DNA of 64,000 bases, taken from the NCBI RefSeq assembly GCF_002949795.1, contig NZ_CP026692.1, forward strand, positions 5,440,545 through 5,504,544, written 5' to 3'. Of this stretch, positions 36,950 to 45,973 are shown piece by piece. The position numbers and the translations under genes were made by a program. Origin of the DNA: Nostoc sp. 'Lobaria pulmonaria (5183) cyanobiont'. Lineage in GTDB: Bacteria; Cyanobacteriota; Cyanobacteriia; Cyanobacteriales; Nostocaceae. The notes under the pieces were generated by a model. The model had not been told where the DNA came from. It saw only the letters and a program-made list of their open reading frames with translations, and searched no databases. Every line of letters starts with the position of its first letter. Positions within the stretch are counted from its first letter, which is position 1.

Positions 36950-37660
36950 TTACACTACCAAAGGATCTTCAAATTTATAACCCACCCCAACAACAGTTTT
37001 AATAAAAGTCGGATTTGCCGGATCGGGTTCAATCTTTTTTCGCAACCGAGCTACATGAGTATCTACAACTCGTTCATCGCCAAAAAAATTATCTCCCCAA
37101 AGTTTATCAATTAGTTGAGTGCGGTTCCAAACTCGACCAGGATTACTGACAAAGGTGGTTAGCAAGTTAAATTCTAGGGTAGTTAAGTCCAAAATTTCAA
37201 CTTCTTGAGAATTCATCTGGCGACTGGCAGTGCGCTGGTCTACATCGACAATAAAGTGTTGGGTACGATTGACTTGATGTTGTCCCCCTTGGCGGAGGCT
37301 ACGCCGTAATAGTGCCCGCACTCTAGCTACCAACTCTCTGGGGCTAAAGGGTTTGACCATATAATCATCAGCACCAGTAGATAGACCGATGACGCGATCA
37401 ATTTCTTCACCCTTAGCAGTGAGCATTAAGATGTAAGGATCTTTTGCACCTGGTTTCTGGCGAATTCGAGCACAAACTTCTAACCCATCCAAACCAGGAA
37501 TCATTAAATCTAGAATGATTAAATCAGGTGGTTGCTCTTGAAACATCCGCAAAGCATTCATGCCATCGCGGCTAGTGCGACAAAAAAATCCTTCTTTTTC
37601 TAAAGAGAGTTCGATTAAACGAGCAATTTCTGGTTCATCTTCAACTATTAAAATATCCAT
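36950..37660 (-). CDS. OmpR-family response regulator
   Basis: 236 residues from ATG 37660 (MDILIVEDEPE). The frame continues 28 codons upstream through a GACACGGAGACACGGAG repeat, so that extension is discarded. The receiver domain has the phosphoacceptor Asp51 in LIILDLMIPGLDG, an LMLTAKG Thr and a VKPF Lys; the C-terminal winged helix has LTTLEFNLL, RTQLIDKLWG and VDTHVARLRKKI. It is a DNA-binding regulator of unknown targets. First gene of a two-gene unit with the kinase. Confidence 0.93.
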   Translation of the reverse strand: MDILIVEDEPEIARLIELSLEKEGFFCRTSRDGMNALRMFQEQPPDLIILDLMIPGLDGLEVCARIRQKPGAKDPYILMLTAKGEEIDRVIGLSTGADDYMVKPFSPRELVARVRALLRRSLRQGGQHQVNRTQHFIVDVDQRTASRQMNSQEVEILDLTTLEFNLLTTFVSNPGRVWNRTQLIDKLWGDNFFGDERVVDTHVARLRKKIEPDPANPTFIKTVVGVGYKFEDPLVV

Positions 37661-37761
37661 CTGAAATATAGGGTCGAGCAAAATGGGCAGAGCAAAGACA
37701 CGGAGACACGGAGATGTCTTTAACTGCGTCCCTCTGTCTCCCACTCTTTGTTTCTTGTTAA

Positions 37762-38457
37762 TTAGAGGTTTGAATTTGACGCTGTGCGATAACTATAGCC
37801 AAGACTAGAATCTTTTTGAATGTGTGCTTTAATACTATCGAGGTCAATGAAGCAGTCAGCAACATCAATCAAACTTTCACTAGTCGTTGTTTGCAGACTG
37901 ACTACTTCCACTCGAACCCCCATTCTGCTGACAGCGTTCACCGCATAAGCTAAATCTCCATCGCCACTAACTAAAACCGCTGTGTCATAGTAAGGAGCTA
38001 AAGTTATCATATCTACAGCAATTTCTACGTTCAGATTTGATTTTTTGAAATTCTCGCTTGGTACAACGAGTTCCTTTGCCACTACGCGATAGCCATTACG
38101 ACGCATCCACAATAGAAAACCCTGTTGCTTTTCATTACTGATATCAACTCCAGTATAGAAAAAAGCACGCAACAGTCTGGAACCGCTGGTTAAATGACAA
38201 AGCAATTTAACGTAGTCAATTTCTATGCCGAGTTGCAAAGCTGTATGGAACAGGCTTAAGCCATCAATAAAAATAGCAACTCGACCACGATTTAAGTTAT
38301 TCAAAATCGAACTATCAGGTGCAGGATCTCGCATCTTGGTATCTTTACCTTTGACAGCAGTATCGCTCAAATTTTGCCCTTGCCAATGTGGTTTAGCTTT
38401 GAGTACTTTAGATTCCTTAAATTCATTTCTTTGTTTGCTAAAATTAGTTATAATCAT
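37762..38457 (-). CDS. NYN-domain (LabA-like) protein
   Basis: A 231-residue protein with a PIN-like NYN domain (about 52-195). The acidic residues expected for metal binding are seen in AIFIDGLSLFH, VEIAVDMITLA and VSGDGDLAYAV. The N-terminal 45 residues are polar. NYN proteins are RNases or RNA-binding relatives; the cyanobacterial LabA protein of this type acts in circadian output in Synechococcus. It lies 101 bp before the response regulator on the same strand. Confidence 0.85.
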   Translation of the reverse strand: MIITNFSKQRNEFKESKVLKAKPHWQGQNLSDTAVKGKDTKMRDPAPDSSILNNLNRGRVAIFIDGLSLFHTALQLGIEIDYVKLLCHLTSGSRLLRAFFYTGVDISNEKQQGFLLWMRRNGYRVVAKELVVPSENFKKSNLNVEIAVDMITLAPYYDTAVLVSGDGDLAYAVNAVSRMGVRVEVVSLQTTTSESLIDVADCFIDLDSIKAHIQKDSSLGYSYRTASNSNL

Positions 38458-39137
38458 TGATACCTCTGATTTTAAAGCTGAAAAGAGTTTTGAGTAAATT
38501 GTCTATAGTATAGTCTGTACTGATTTATAACCTAGCAGGTAATGGTCTTAAGTCACTATATCCAGATAAGGTTAACTGGTGCTAAACAAGATTTAAAATA
38601 GACAGCCCAAGGTTTTCACTGTTGTTAGGGTTAGTTTGACGAGATATTGCTTCTGCCCACAGATATGTTAATCTTTACCCACCGAGACAGCAAGAGTTTG
38701 GAGAAAATAAATCTTTTTATAAGGTTAGGGGCTGTTCTTATTAGGTCTGTATTGCACTCAACCCAGAAGCGCTATATCTATAGTTCATGCTTGCCCGAAC
38801 TATAAGAACTGTAATCGGGGCAACCCAACATAGGCAAGTTCCGCACAAGAATACCACGGCTTTTAAAGGGAATGAGCGTAGCAATATTTACGCAGCCGTG
38901 GGAATGTCAAGGAGTTAGCAGCATTAGTACCGCAAGCCGAAATTCCAAATTTGAAATTCAAAATGAATGCAGTATAACCGTTTGGTTGATTTGGAATGGG
39001 TGGTTTATTTACGCCGTGCTGTACTAGTAATGTAATATGAGATGCGATCGCACCTCAAAAGGTAAGTTGCCTTAATTTATGTAAGAGCCAAATGAGAAGG
39101 ACAGAGAGGTTCATTACTCTCTTGTCCCCCTGTCTTT
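38458..39137. other. Spacer with a dispersed repeat and an inverted repeat
   Basis: No gene is seen. A 39-bp motif at 38741-38779 recurs near 54536. Further on, CCACGGCT (38854-38861) and AGCCGTGG (38894-38901) form an 8-bp stem with a 32-base loop. Both may be relics of small mobile elements. Confidence 0.5.
38741..38779. repeat. Dispersed repeat, copy 1
   Basis: TTAGGTCTGTATTGCACT and the following AACCCAGAAGCGCTATA match TTAGGTCTGTATTGGACT and ACACTGAGAAGCACTATA at 54536-54573, about 80% identity over 38 positions. Confidence 0.7.
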
Positions 39138-40097
39138 TTAACGCACGCCAGCGGTTTCTAAAGACAAATCTTGAAACATCGGTGTGCTGAGATAACGTTC
39201 GCCAAAGGAAGGCTGAATCATCACAATTAAACGTCCAGCATTTTCTGGACGTTTACCTACTTGAATTGCAGCACACAAAGCTGCACCAGAGGATATGCCA
39301 GACAATAAGCCTTCTTCTTTTGCCAAACGTCGCCCATAGGCGATCGCTTGTTCATCGCTGACTCTAATTACTTCATCAACCAATTCTAGGCGGAGAACAT
39401 CTGGGATAAATCCAGCCCCAATACCTTGAATTTTGTGTGGCCCGGCTTCACCGCCAGAGAGGACTGGGCTGTTGCTGGGTTCAATTGCGATCGCCTTAAA
39501 AGTCGGCTTGCGCTGTTTGAGTACTTCGGCAATCCCAGTAATCGTTCCACCAGTACCTACCCCAGCAATGACGATATCTACTTCCCCGTCTGTATCTGCC
39601 CAAATTTCTTCAGCGGTGGTTTCTTGGTGAACTTTGGGATTCGCAGGGTTGCAGAACTGTTGCAGCATAAAAGCATTAGGAGTATTAGCCACAATTTCTT
39701 CGGCTTTGCGAATTGCTCCCCGCATACCCTCAGTGCCTGGTGTCAATTCTAAAGCTGCACCATAAGCTCTAAGCATAGCCCGTCGTTCTTGGCTCATAGT
39801 CTCTGGCATCGTCAAAATCAAACGGTAGCCACGCGCTGCTGCTACCATTGCTAGAGCAATTCCTGTATTACCGGAAGTAGGCTCAACTAAAATGGTCTTT
39901 CCTGGAGAAATTGAGCCAGCAGCTTCCGCCGAGAGTACCATACTTAACCCAATACGGTCTTTCACCGAAGCCGCTGGGTTCATGCCTTCTAATTTAACAA
40001 CTATCCTTGCAACTACTCCTTCAGCTTGAGGAATCTTGTTCAGTTGAACTAAAGGTGTTCGTCCAATCAGTTCTGTTACGTCTTGAGCAATCCGCAT
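39138..40097 (-). CDS. cysK: Cysteine synthase A
   Basis: A 319-residue PLP enzyme (O-acetylserine sulfhydrylase). The PLP lysine is Lys46 in PAASVKDRIG; the substrate loop TSGNTGIAL and the phosphate loop GTGGTITG are intact. It makes cysteine from O-acetylserine and sulfide. It is slightly longer than bacterial CysK, as usual. No cysE or regulator is adjacent. Confidence 0.95.
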   Translation of the reverse strand: MRIAQDVTELIGRTPLVQLNKIPQAEGVVARIVVKLEGMNPAASVKDRIGLSMVLSAEAAGSISPGKTILVEPTSGNTGIALAMVAAARGYRLILTMPETMSQERRAMLRAYGAALELTPGTEGMRGAIRKAEEIVANTPNAFMLQQFCNPANPKVHQETTAEEIWADTDGEVDIVIAGVGTGGTITGIAEVLKQRKPTFKAIAIEPSNSPVLSGGEAGPHKIQGIGAGFIPDVLRLELVDEVIRVSDEQAIAYGRRLAKEEGLLSGISSGAALCAAIQVGKRPENAGRLIVMIQPSFGERYLSTPMFQDLSLETAGVR

Positions 40098-41116
40098 TAT
40101 TTAACTCCTAAAATCCTAAATCTTAGTACAGAATATTTACTTATAACAATAAGCTTTGATGTATTTCTTTTGCCGTTTCATGCCAATGAGTGCATATAGT
40201 ATGTATTCTAACTAAACCACACAATCTGAAAGCTTAGGAAGAACTTTTATTAGATATTCCCATTGATTCTCACTTGAGAAGAGGCTAGCTTATCATTCTT
40301 CTATTTTACCATTTGGAATTGTTAATTATTGTCTCTTGGGCTAAGATTCAATTTTTGTAATTCTGTATATATAAATATTTTTTCTTTGTTTTCTATTTGT
40401 TAGGAAAATATAATAATTGATTTTCAAAATATTTAATTGCTTTTCCTGATTTATTAGTCTATCTTTATCAAAAGACATTAATATTTTCTTTTGAGTACAG
40501 ATTTGTCAGTCCAAAATTACATCGAAAATAGTCTTTAACCATTGCCTACATTGCTTTAAAGTTGAGTGCAAAAACACCAGAACCCCACCTCGGAAATACT
40601 AGAACCCCATCCCAAAAACACTAGCACCCATACCCCAATGAATTTTTAAAATACTTATTAGGTGAGGCTTATAGGCTTTGAGTACTATTCTAATGAATTT
40701 AATAATCTTAACAGGGCCGGGGTAAACTGTTTTGTGGAGAGCGGCTGATATAAATCGTATAGGATTTACGCAGAGATTCCCCTCTACCCCCCAACATTCC
40801 TGAGCGCAAGCTTAGTGAACTAGGGGGGACTTCTTAATCTCTCTTTTGAGAGTGGGATGAAATCAGATGACCGAATCTAAGTGCGTTACTTCTGACTGAA
40901 TAATCCTATGTTTTGCGAAAAGGTTGGTAACTTTTTATTAGTCATGGATCAGTGGTGATGAGAAAAATAACTGAAAACTAACGATTGTCAAAATTACCAA
41001 TTACACATATTTTAATATCAAAACTGTTTGATAGGTAGAAATATACAACTACTTTAGAGAAACAGCAAAAGATATTTTCTTACTGGGTGCATACTACCTA
41101 GCGAGGGAGAGCCAAG
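40098..41116. other. 1-kb AT-rich stretch with direct repeats
   Basis: No gene is recognised. AACACCAGAACCCCA, ATACTAGAACCCCAT and AACACTAGCACCCAT occur in tandem at about 40571-40630, three degenerate copies of one unit of about 24 bp. Another repeated segment (40775-40850) has CCCCTCTACCCCCC and AGGGGGGA as arms of a possible hairpin. Confidence 0.5.
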
Positions 41117-41539
41117 ATGAAAGCCAAACTTTTAAATTTTCTCACAGTTTGCGTCGTTACTTTAGCAGTGCTTTCACCAGAACTAGTAGTATTTGGCATC
41201 GTTTGGGAGCGACATCTGGAGTTAGTAAAATCTCAGAATTTAGCTTGTGAAGTTAACAACACAACTACAGATGCTCCCGCCTTGGCTCCCTACACAGAGG
41301 GTACACATTCCCCTCAAACTAACATTCAATCCTCCGATCGGAATGTGGTTCATCAAATGTTGACTGTTGCTGAACAATATAAATTTGCCACTATCCTACA
41401 ATGGTTCTTCCTGTTAACCCCCATTTGTGTTGGGTTAGGAATTCTTTTTTACGACAGATATCTTGTTCATCGTGCTGCTGTCTTAAAAGAACAAGTTGAA
41501 ATGTTGGAAAGACTGTGGCATCAAAGTATCGAACAGTAA
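41117..41539 (+). CDS. Two-helix membrane protein of unknown family
   Basis: A 140-residue protein with hydrophobic helices near residues 8-28 and 92-112. Between them lies a polar, Thr/Asn/Pro-rich loop of about 60 residues, and the C-terminal 25 residues are charged and helical. GAGGGAGAG precedes the ATG. No family is recognised. It starts a plus-strand block of small genes (41117-44428). Confidence 0.65.
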   Translation: MKAKLLNFLTVCVVTLAVLSPELVVFGIVWERHLELVKSQNLACEVNNTTTDAPALAPYTEGTHSPQTNIQSSDRNVVHQMLTVAEQYKFATILQWFFLLTPICVGLGILFYDRYLVHRAAVLKEQVEMLERLWHQSIEQ

Positions 41540-41578
41540 CTTATTCACAATTTACTCACTCAAATCAACAAAATTACC

Positions 41579-41860
41579 ATGACAGAACAACGCGAACAGC
41601 TGTATTTTAATCTGATTGATGAGTTACTTAAATGCCCTAATGGTCAGGAACCAGAAATTTTAGAATCTAAGCCCGAATTGATTGATTCCGGTTTAGTACA
41701 AACAATGTTACAAGTAGCAACTATGTTTGCCCATGAAGGCAATCAAGATGGTGCACAATTTTTATTTTTTGTGGCGCGTGAGCTAGCTAAAGAATTAGGT
41801 TTATACCCAGAAGTTCCCAATACTGAAGTTGCAAATACTGAAGCCGCAAATAAGGAGTAA
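41579..41860 (+). CDS. Small protein similar to N-terminal domain of cyanobacterial TPR/CHAT proteins
   Basis: 93 residues. The opening MTEQREQLYFNLIDELLKCPNGQEPEIL and the following helices match a short helical module that usually stands at the N terminus of cyanobacterial TPR, CHAT or NB-ARC proteins; here it stands alone. The C terminus carries three short Asn-Thr-Glu-type repeats (NTEVANTEAANKE). The gene is 2 bp before the next one and probably co-transcribed. Confidence 0.65.
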   Translation: MTEQREQLYFNLIDELLKCPNGQEPEILESKPELIDSGLVQTMLQVATMFAHEGNQDGAQFLFFVARELAKELGLYPEVPNTEVANTEAANKE

Positions 41861-41862
41861 AA

Positions 41863-42174
41863 ATGCTGTTGACTTCAACGGATGCGGGGCAAATAGCTTT
41901 AGAACTGCTCATGGCAGATTGGAATATGTCAGAAGAGAATAGGGAGTGGTTCACAATCTTTAACTCTCGTCTGATTGGCGAGAGTTGGTACACTGTGGAA
42001 TTAGGTGTAGAAGGATTTCCCGATAGGTGGTTTCTTCAAGTATATGACAATGGGGTATGCGATCCAAACTATACATTTATATCACCAATGCGTGGTTATG
42101 AAGGATTTGCAGACTTTGGAAATCTGCCGGATATCATAGCCGAGGTCTTAGTTTGTGAACGCAATGCTCGATAA
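41863..42174 (+). CDS. Small soluble protein, unknown family
   Basis: 103 residues, Trp/Tyr-rich and mixed alpha/beta, with WYTVELGVEGFPDRWFLQVYDNG in the middle. AAGGAG lies seven bases before its ATG, and it directly follows the preceding small gene. No family is recognised. Confidence 0.6.
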   Translation: MLLTSTDAGQIALELLMADWNMSEENREWFTIFNSRLIGESWYTVELGVEGFPDRWFLQVYDNGVCDPNYTFISPMRGYEGFADFGNLPDIIAEVLVCERNAR

Positions 42175-42568
42175 TGATTCAAAATTACATATTTAGAATT
42201 CAACATTAAAATGTGCTATTTTAATACATTTTATTTGAATTCATAATCTTTGATATCAGAGTATTTGGGAGCATCTATCCTTGGCAAATCTACCTGTTGA
42301 TGATAAATCGCAATTTATCTGCATGCTGATTAAAAAACTAACTAATGGCGGTGGGTAAAGTCTCGTGTAGCTGCGAATTATATTCGCCAAGGCTACGGAT
42401 ATTCAAACCACTAATTTGATATTTTATTCAATATAAAAATATTTGAAAAAATCTGAGGTGATACCAAATAAGGTACACCTTTTTTTTTGACATTTAATAT
42501 TTTGTTTAAGCACAATCAGACATTTTATTATATTTAATTGATAGAATTATGTTATATTAAATAGCGTG
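42175..42568. other. Spacer, probable promoter region
   Basis: AT-rich, with several poly-T/A runs; no gene seen. Probably the promoter of the following gene. Confidence 0.4.
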
Positions 42569-42931
42569 ATGGACGCTACAGAAACATCAGTTCCAATGAT
42601 TGCTGAAGATATCTTAGCCAAAGAATTCACAAGAGTCCTCAACCACTACTACCCAAAAGTTGGGGAATTACTAGACGGGTGTTATGTGAAAGTCATCACC
42701 TGTTTTTGGGGACGACCTGCTAGACGCTTGCAATATATAGGAATTTATTGCTCTGCCGAAATGATTTCCTGTGTGCAAGCTCACAAAGAAATACTCAGAG
42801 AAATAGCAGGCAACATGGGTCTAGTGCAGGTAGTCTGCATGAATGCCAAGCGATTATTGCGCGATCCGATGTCGAAGCTCAAACAAAACAACCCACGCTT
42901 ATGGTTGGAGTTGCAGTGGGTTGCAACTTAG
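42569..42931 (+). CDS. Unknown 120-residue protein before the LLM oxidoreductase
   Basis: Starts at ATG 42569 (a GTG lies one codon upstream). Mixed alpha/beta, four Cys residues (GCYVKVITCFW, YCSAEMISCVQ, VVCMNAK), no membrane segment. I do not recognise it. It lies 125 bp before the flavin oxidoreductase on the same strand. Confidence 0.55.
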   Translation: MDATETSVPMIAEDILAKEFTRVLNHYYPKVGELLDGCYVKVITCFWGRPARRLQYIGIYCSAEMISCVQAHKEILREIAGNMGLVQVVCMNAKRLLRDPMSKLKQNNPRLWLELQWVAT

Positions 42932-43056
42932 TCATTTATCGCATTAATCGAGAGGGGAAATTTGAGGACTTTAACCCTCAAATATTTAAGCACTAAAGTG
43001 CTTAGTACGAACTTATCGACCACTCGAATAGCTAGCACAAAGTATCAACGCAAGTA

Positions 43057-44064
43057 ATGAAAACTGGAATTTTCTGCAATTACGATAATCACCACCAAGA
43101 TGCTCATCGTGCCATCTTTGAGCAAGTCACGCTGATTAAACAGGCGGAAAGCTTAGGTTTTGAGTCAGCCTGGGTGAGTGAGCATCATTTTAGTGAATCC
43201 AATCTCAGCCCGTCTATGTTACTGTTAATGGCACATTTGGCGGGACTGACTTCAACTATCGAATTAGGCACTGCGGCGGTGTTACTGCCATTCCATAACC
43301 CGATTCGGGTAGCGGAAGATATCGCCACTCTGGATAATCTGTGCAATGGACGATTATTATTTGGAGTTGCTAAAGGCGGCCCCTTTCCCCAACAAAATAA
43401 GCATTTTGCGACACCCCCAAGTGAATCCCGTCCCAAGATGCTAGAGGCGATCGCATTGATTCAAAAGCTTTTATATGAAACTGATGTATCATTTAATGGG
43501 CAATATTTTCAATGCGATCGCTTGACAATTTACCCCAAACCATTGCAGAGTAAAGTACCAGTGTATGTTGCTACTGGCGGTGATGACGGTATCGAACTTG
43601 CCGCTAAACATTCCTTCAGCTTAATGGGTGGGCCGCCATTCTCCCTAGAGAGATTGAAGGATACTGTTGCCAAATATCGAGCCTTAAATTCTAGTGGTGC
43701 AGAAAACTTCGTGCTGGCACGCTTTTTTTATGTTGGCAAAACATTTGATGAGGCAGTGAGTGAGGCATTGCCTTTCATCCGCCAATTTAGCCAGAAAATG
43801 ACAGCTAATTCGGCTGAATTATTGCAGAATAGTGCCAATCCCAACCAAAAACCATTCGATCGCACAAATATTTGTTTCGACGAAGATTATTTGATTGAGA
43901 ACTCAATTATCGGTGATGTGGGGACTTGTCGAGACAAAATCAAGAAATTTCAGGACGAATTAAATTTAGGTACGCTAGCACTCAAACCCTCGTCTGCGAA
44001 TCTGCAAAAAAACCTGGAGAGTTTGACGCGCTACAACCAAGAGGTGCGAAATTATGTCTTCTAA
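43057..44064 (+). CDS. Luciferase-like (LLM) flavin-dependent oxidoreductase
   Basis: A 335-residue TIM-barrel protein of the bacterial luciferase family. Typical segments are ESAWVSEHHF near residue 36, STIELGTAAVLLPFHNPIRVAEDIATLD near 67, LCNGRLLFGVAKGG near 97 and VYVATGGDDG near 169. The family uses reduced flavin or F420 to oxidise small molecules; the substrate is unknown. Its stop codon overlaps the start of the next gene by 11 nt, so the two are translationally coupled. Confidence 0.9.
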   Translation: MKTGIFCNYDNHHQDAHRAIFEQVTLIKQAESLGFESAWVSEHHFSESNLSPSMLLLMAHLAGLTSTIELGTAAVLLPFHNPIRVAEDIATLDNLCNGRLLFGVAKGGPFPQQNKHFATPPSESRPKMLEAIALIQKLLYETDVSFNGQYFQCDRLTIYPKPLQSKVPVYVATGGDDGIELAAKHSFSLMGGPPFSLERLKDTVAKYRALNSSGAENFVLARFFYVGKTFDEAVSEALPFIRQFSQKMTANSAELLQNSANPNQKPFDRTNICFDEDYLIENSIIGDVGTCRDKIKKFQDELNLGTLALKPSSANLQKNLESLTRYNQEVRNYVF

Positions 44065-44428
44065 ACTATACCTGCTTCCTCCTGATGATTTACCTCCTGC
44101 GGAGGTAACGAAACAGGATGGAATGTTGCAAATGGAGCTAGAGCAATCTACTGGCAGATGCTTTTTTCAAGCTTGCGATCGCATTACGCGAGTCCTATTA
44201 TCTAATTGTCAGTGGTATCTCACAACAAATGCTAGCATCCTAACATTAATTATTGACTGCCCTGATTTAGTATCTTACTGGCATATAGTCAGCAATATTC
44301 CCCAGTTGGGTAATAGGTTAGAGCGGTTTGCTAGCAATGGCAAAATTCGCGTTTATCCGCCATTTGGTAAAGGGATGCCATTTGAAATCAGCGTAAATGA
44401 AATATCTGCTTATCGAGATTGGCTTTGA
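44054..44428 (+). CDS. Orphan 124-residue protein, copy 1 (beside LLM oxidoreductase)
   Basis: A 124-residue soluble protein that aligns without gaps with the protein at 63259-63633, also 124 residues. Shared pieces are ACDR, LLSNCQWYLTTNA (LLSDCRWYVTTHA), CPD, KIRVYPP (KIRVCPP) and the end SAYRDWL (SVYRDWA). I do not recognise the family. It overlaps the LLM oxidoreductase gene by 11 nt, and the paralogue follows a nitroreductase gene, so a role with flavin enzymes is inferred. Confidence 0.75.
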   Translation: MSSKLYLLPPDDLPPAEVTKQDGMLQMELEQSTGRCFFQACDRITRVLLSNCQWYLTTNASILTLIIDCPDLVSYWHIVSNIPQLGNRLERFASNGKIRVYPPFGKGMPFEISVNEISAYRDWL

Positions 44429-44491
44429 GGTAAATAGGCACAAACTGGGAATCACACAAAATATAGCTTATTCATTCTTATCGCTGTCTTC
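44429..44491. other. Short 3' spacer before the terminator
   Basis: No feature besides the hairpin that follows. Confidence 0.3.
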
Positions 44492-44518
44492 CACCCTGTA
44501 CTTCTAAAGTGCAGGGTG
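44492..44518 (+). terminator. Hairpin terminator of the LLM/orphan transcript
   Basis: CACCCTGTA (44492-44500) and TGCAGGGTG (44510-44518) form a 9-bp stem with one G-T pair; GCAATTTTTAT follows. It lies behind the orphan gene and before the convergent hypB. Confidence 0.75.
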
Positions 44519-44770
44519 TTGCAATTTTTATCAAAGCCATCTCTCAAAATGAGGATTTACGGACTGATAGTAAAACAGAAGTATGCATTTCCAATGTTAG
44601 AAAAACTACTTCCAGTTTTCATTAACCCACAGAGGGATTTCCTAATTCAGTGACTTCATTTTGTGATGATAGGCTTTAAAATTACCTATCTCTTCCTTTG
44701 CTTCCTTCTCTAATGAGACGCTGCGCGTTGGCGTAAGCCTCTTGTAGAGATAACGGGGTTCGTAAAAAAA

Positions 44771-45622
44771 TTAGGTATTCCTCAAGCTGGAAGGGATTGT
44801 TGACAAGTTTGTTAACTTTTCAATTAGCCATGCATACCACTTCTCTAACCCAGTACCAGTAGTTGCAGAAACCTGAAAAATCTGAATTTGGGGATTTATT
44901 TGTTTAGCATATTCTATGCACTTTTGAACATCAAAATCTACATAAGGCAGCAAATCAATTTTGGTGAGAATCATGATGTTACTCGCACGGAACATGTGGG
45001 GATATTTTATCGGCTTATCTTCTCCTTCCGTGACAGAGAGAATCACAACTTTTGCCTGTTCTCCTAAATCAAATAAGGCTGGACAAACCAAATTTCCTAC
45101 ATTTTCAATCATCACAACTGAATTCAAAGGCGGATTCAGTTTTTGTAAACCCCTCTCTATCATTGATGCATCTAAATGACAGCCTGTTCCAGTGTTGATT
45201 TGGATGACTTTAGAACCAGTTTCTTTAATTTTTTTGGCATCGTTAGCAGTTTCTTGGTCGCCTTCAATGACACTGATAGATAATTGATGTTTTAAATCAT
45301 TGATGGTTTGCGTCAAAAGAGTTGTTTTCCCAGCACCGGGAGAACTCATTAAATTTAAAGCGAGAATATTTCGACCTTTAAACCATCCCCGATTTTGGGC
45401 AGCTAGTAGGTTATTATTTGCTAATATATCCTGTTCTAAGGATATCGTTGTCTTGTGTATTTTAGCATGAATTTGAGGTGCTTTTATATGAGTGTCATGA
45501 CTGTGGGAATGAGTGATGATTCCATCTGATAAAGTGTGAGTATGATTATGTTCAGTTTCATCTGTTTCCAGATTGGTAATTTTGATTTCGCCATCATCAG
45601 AACAACCGCAAGTTACACACAT
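44771..45622 (-). CDS. hypB: Hydrogenase nickel insertion GTPase HypB
   Basis: A 283-residue protein: MCVTCGCS at the N terminus (the high-affinity metal site), a His-rich stretch (HNHTHT, HSHSHDTH, about residues 21-45), then a GTPase domain with SSPGAGKTTLL, GDQET, and a metal-binding Cys/His in GTGCHLD and LVCPA. With HypA it inserts nickel in the HupL precursor. Last gene of the hyp unit; overlaps hypA by 10 nt. Confidence 0.97.
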   Translation of the reverse strand: MCVTCGCSDDGEIKITNLETDETEHNHTHTLSDGIITHSHSHDTHIKAPQIHAKIHKTTISLEQDILANNNLLAAQNRGWFKGRNILALNLMSSPGAGKTTLLTQTINDLKHQLSISVIEGDQETANDAKKIKETGSKVIQINTGTGCHLDASMIERGLQKLNPPLNSVVMIENVGNLVCPALFDLGEQAKVVILSVTEGEDKPIKYPHMFRASNIMILTKIDLLPYVDFDVQKCIEYAKQINPQIQIFQVSATTGTGLEKWYAWLIEKLTNLSTIPSSLRNT

Positions 45623-45954
45623 AATTCCTCTATTTCTATTTCTTTAATTTTCAGTTCTTCACCAGTAATTAAATCTAATTCCACGCTACCGCAGTTACAG
45701 ATACCAAATGGTTTATCTAAATAAATTTCTGCACCGCATTGGCGACATCGCCCTAATCCAGGAATTTCTAAAATTTCTAATGTCGCCCCTGCTAAAAGTG
45801 TGCCTTGAGTGCAAATATCAAAACAAAATCGGATAGCGTCGGGCATAATGGCTGAAAGTTTGCCAATTTCTAATAAAACTCGCTGTACTTTTGCGCCTTT
45901 GGCATGTTCAGTCACAATTGCCACAATATTTTGGGTAATTCCAAATTCGTGCAT
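45613..45954 (-). CDS. hypA: Hydrogenase nickel metallochaperone HypA
   Basis: 113 residues. It starts with MHEF (His2 is the nickel ligand) and has the zinc loop CRQCG...CNCGS near residues 73-90. It hands nickel to the large subunit together with HypB. Start codon 19 bp behind hypE, end overlapping hypB. Confidence 0.96.
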   Translation of the reverse strand: MHEFGITQNIVAIVTEHAKGAKVQRVLLEIGKLSAIMPDAIRFCFDICTQGTLLAGATLEILEIPGLGRCRQCGAEIYLDKPFGICNCGSVELDLITGEELKIKEIEIEELCV

Positions 45955-45973
45955 ATTATAAATCTATTAAAGA

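Noticed and set aside
42748..42996. 82-codon frame overlapping the gene before the LLM oxidoreductase
   Set aside because: Shadow frame of the 120-residue protein gene.
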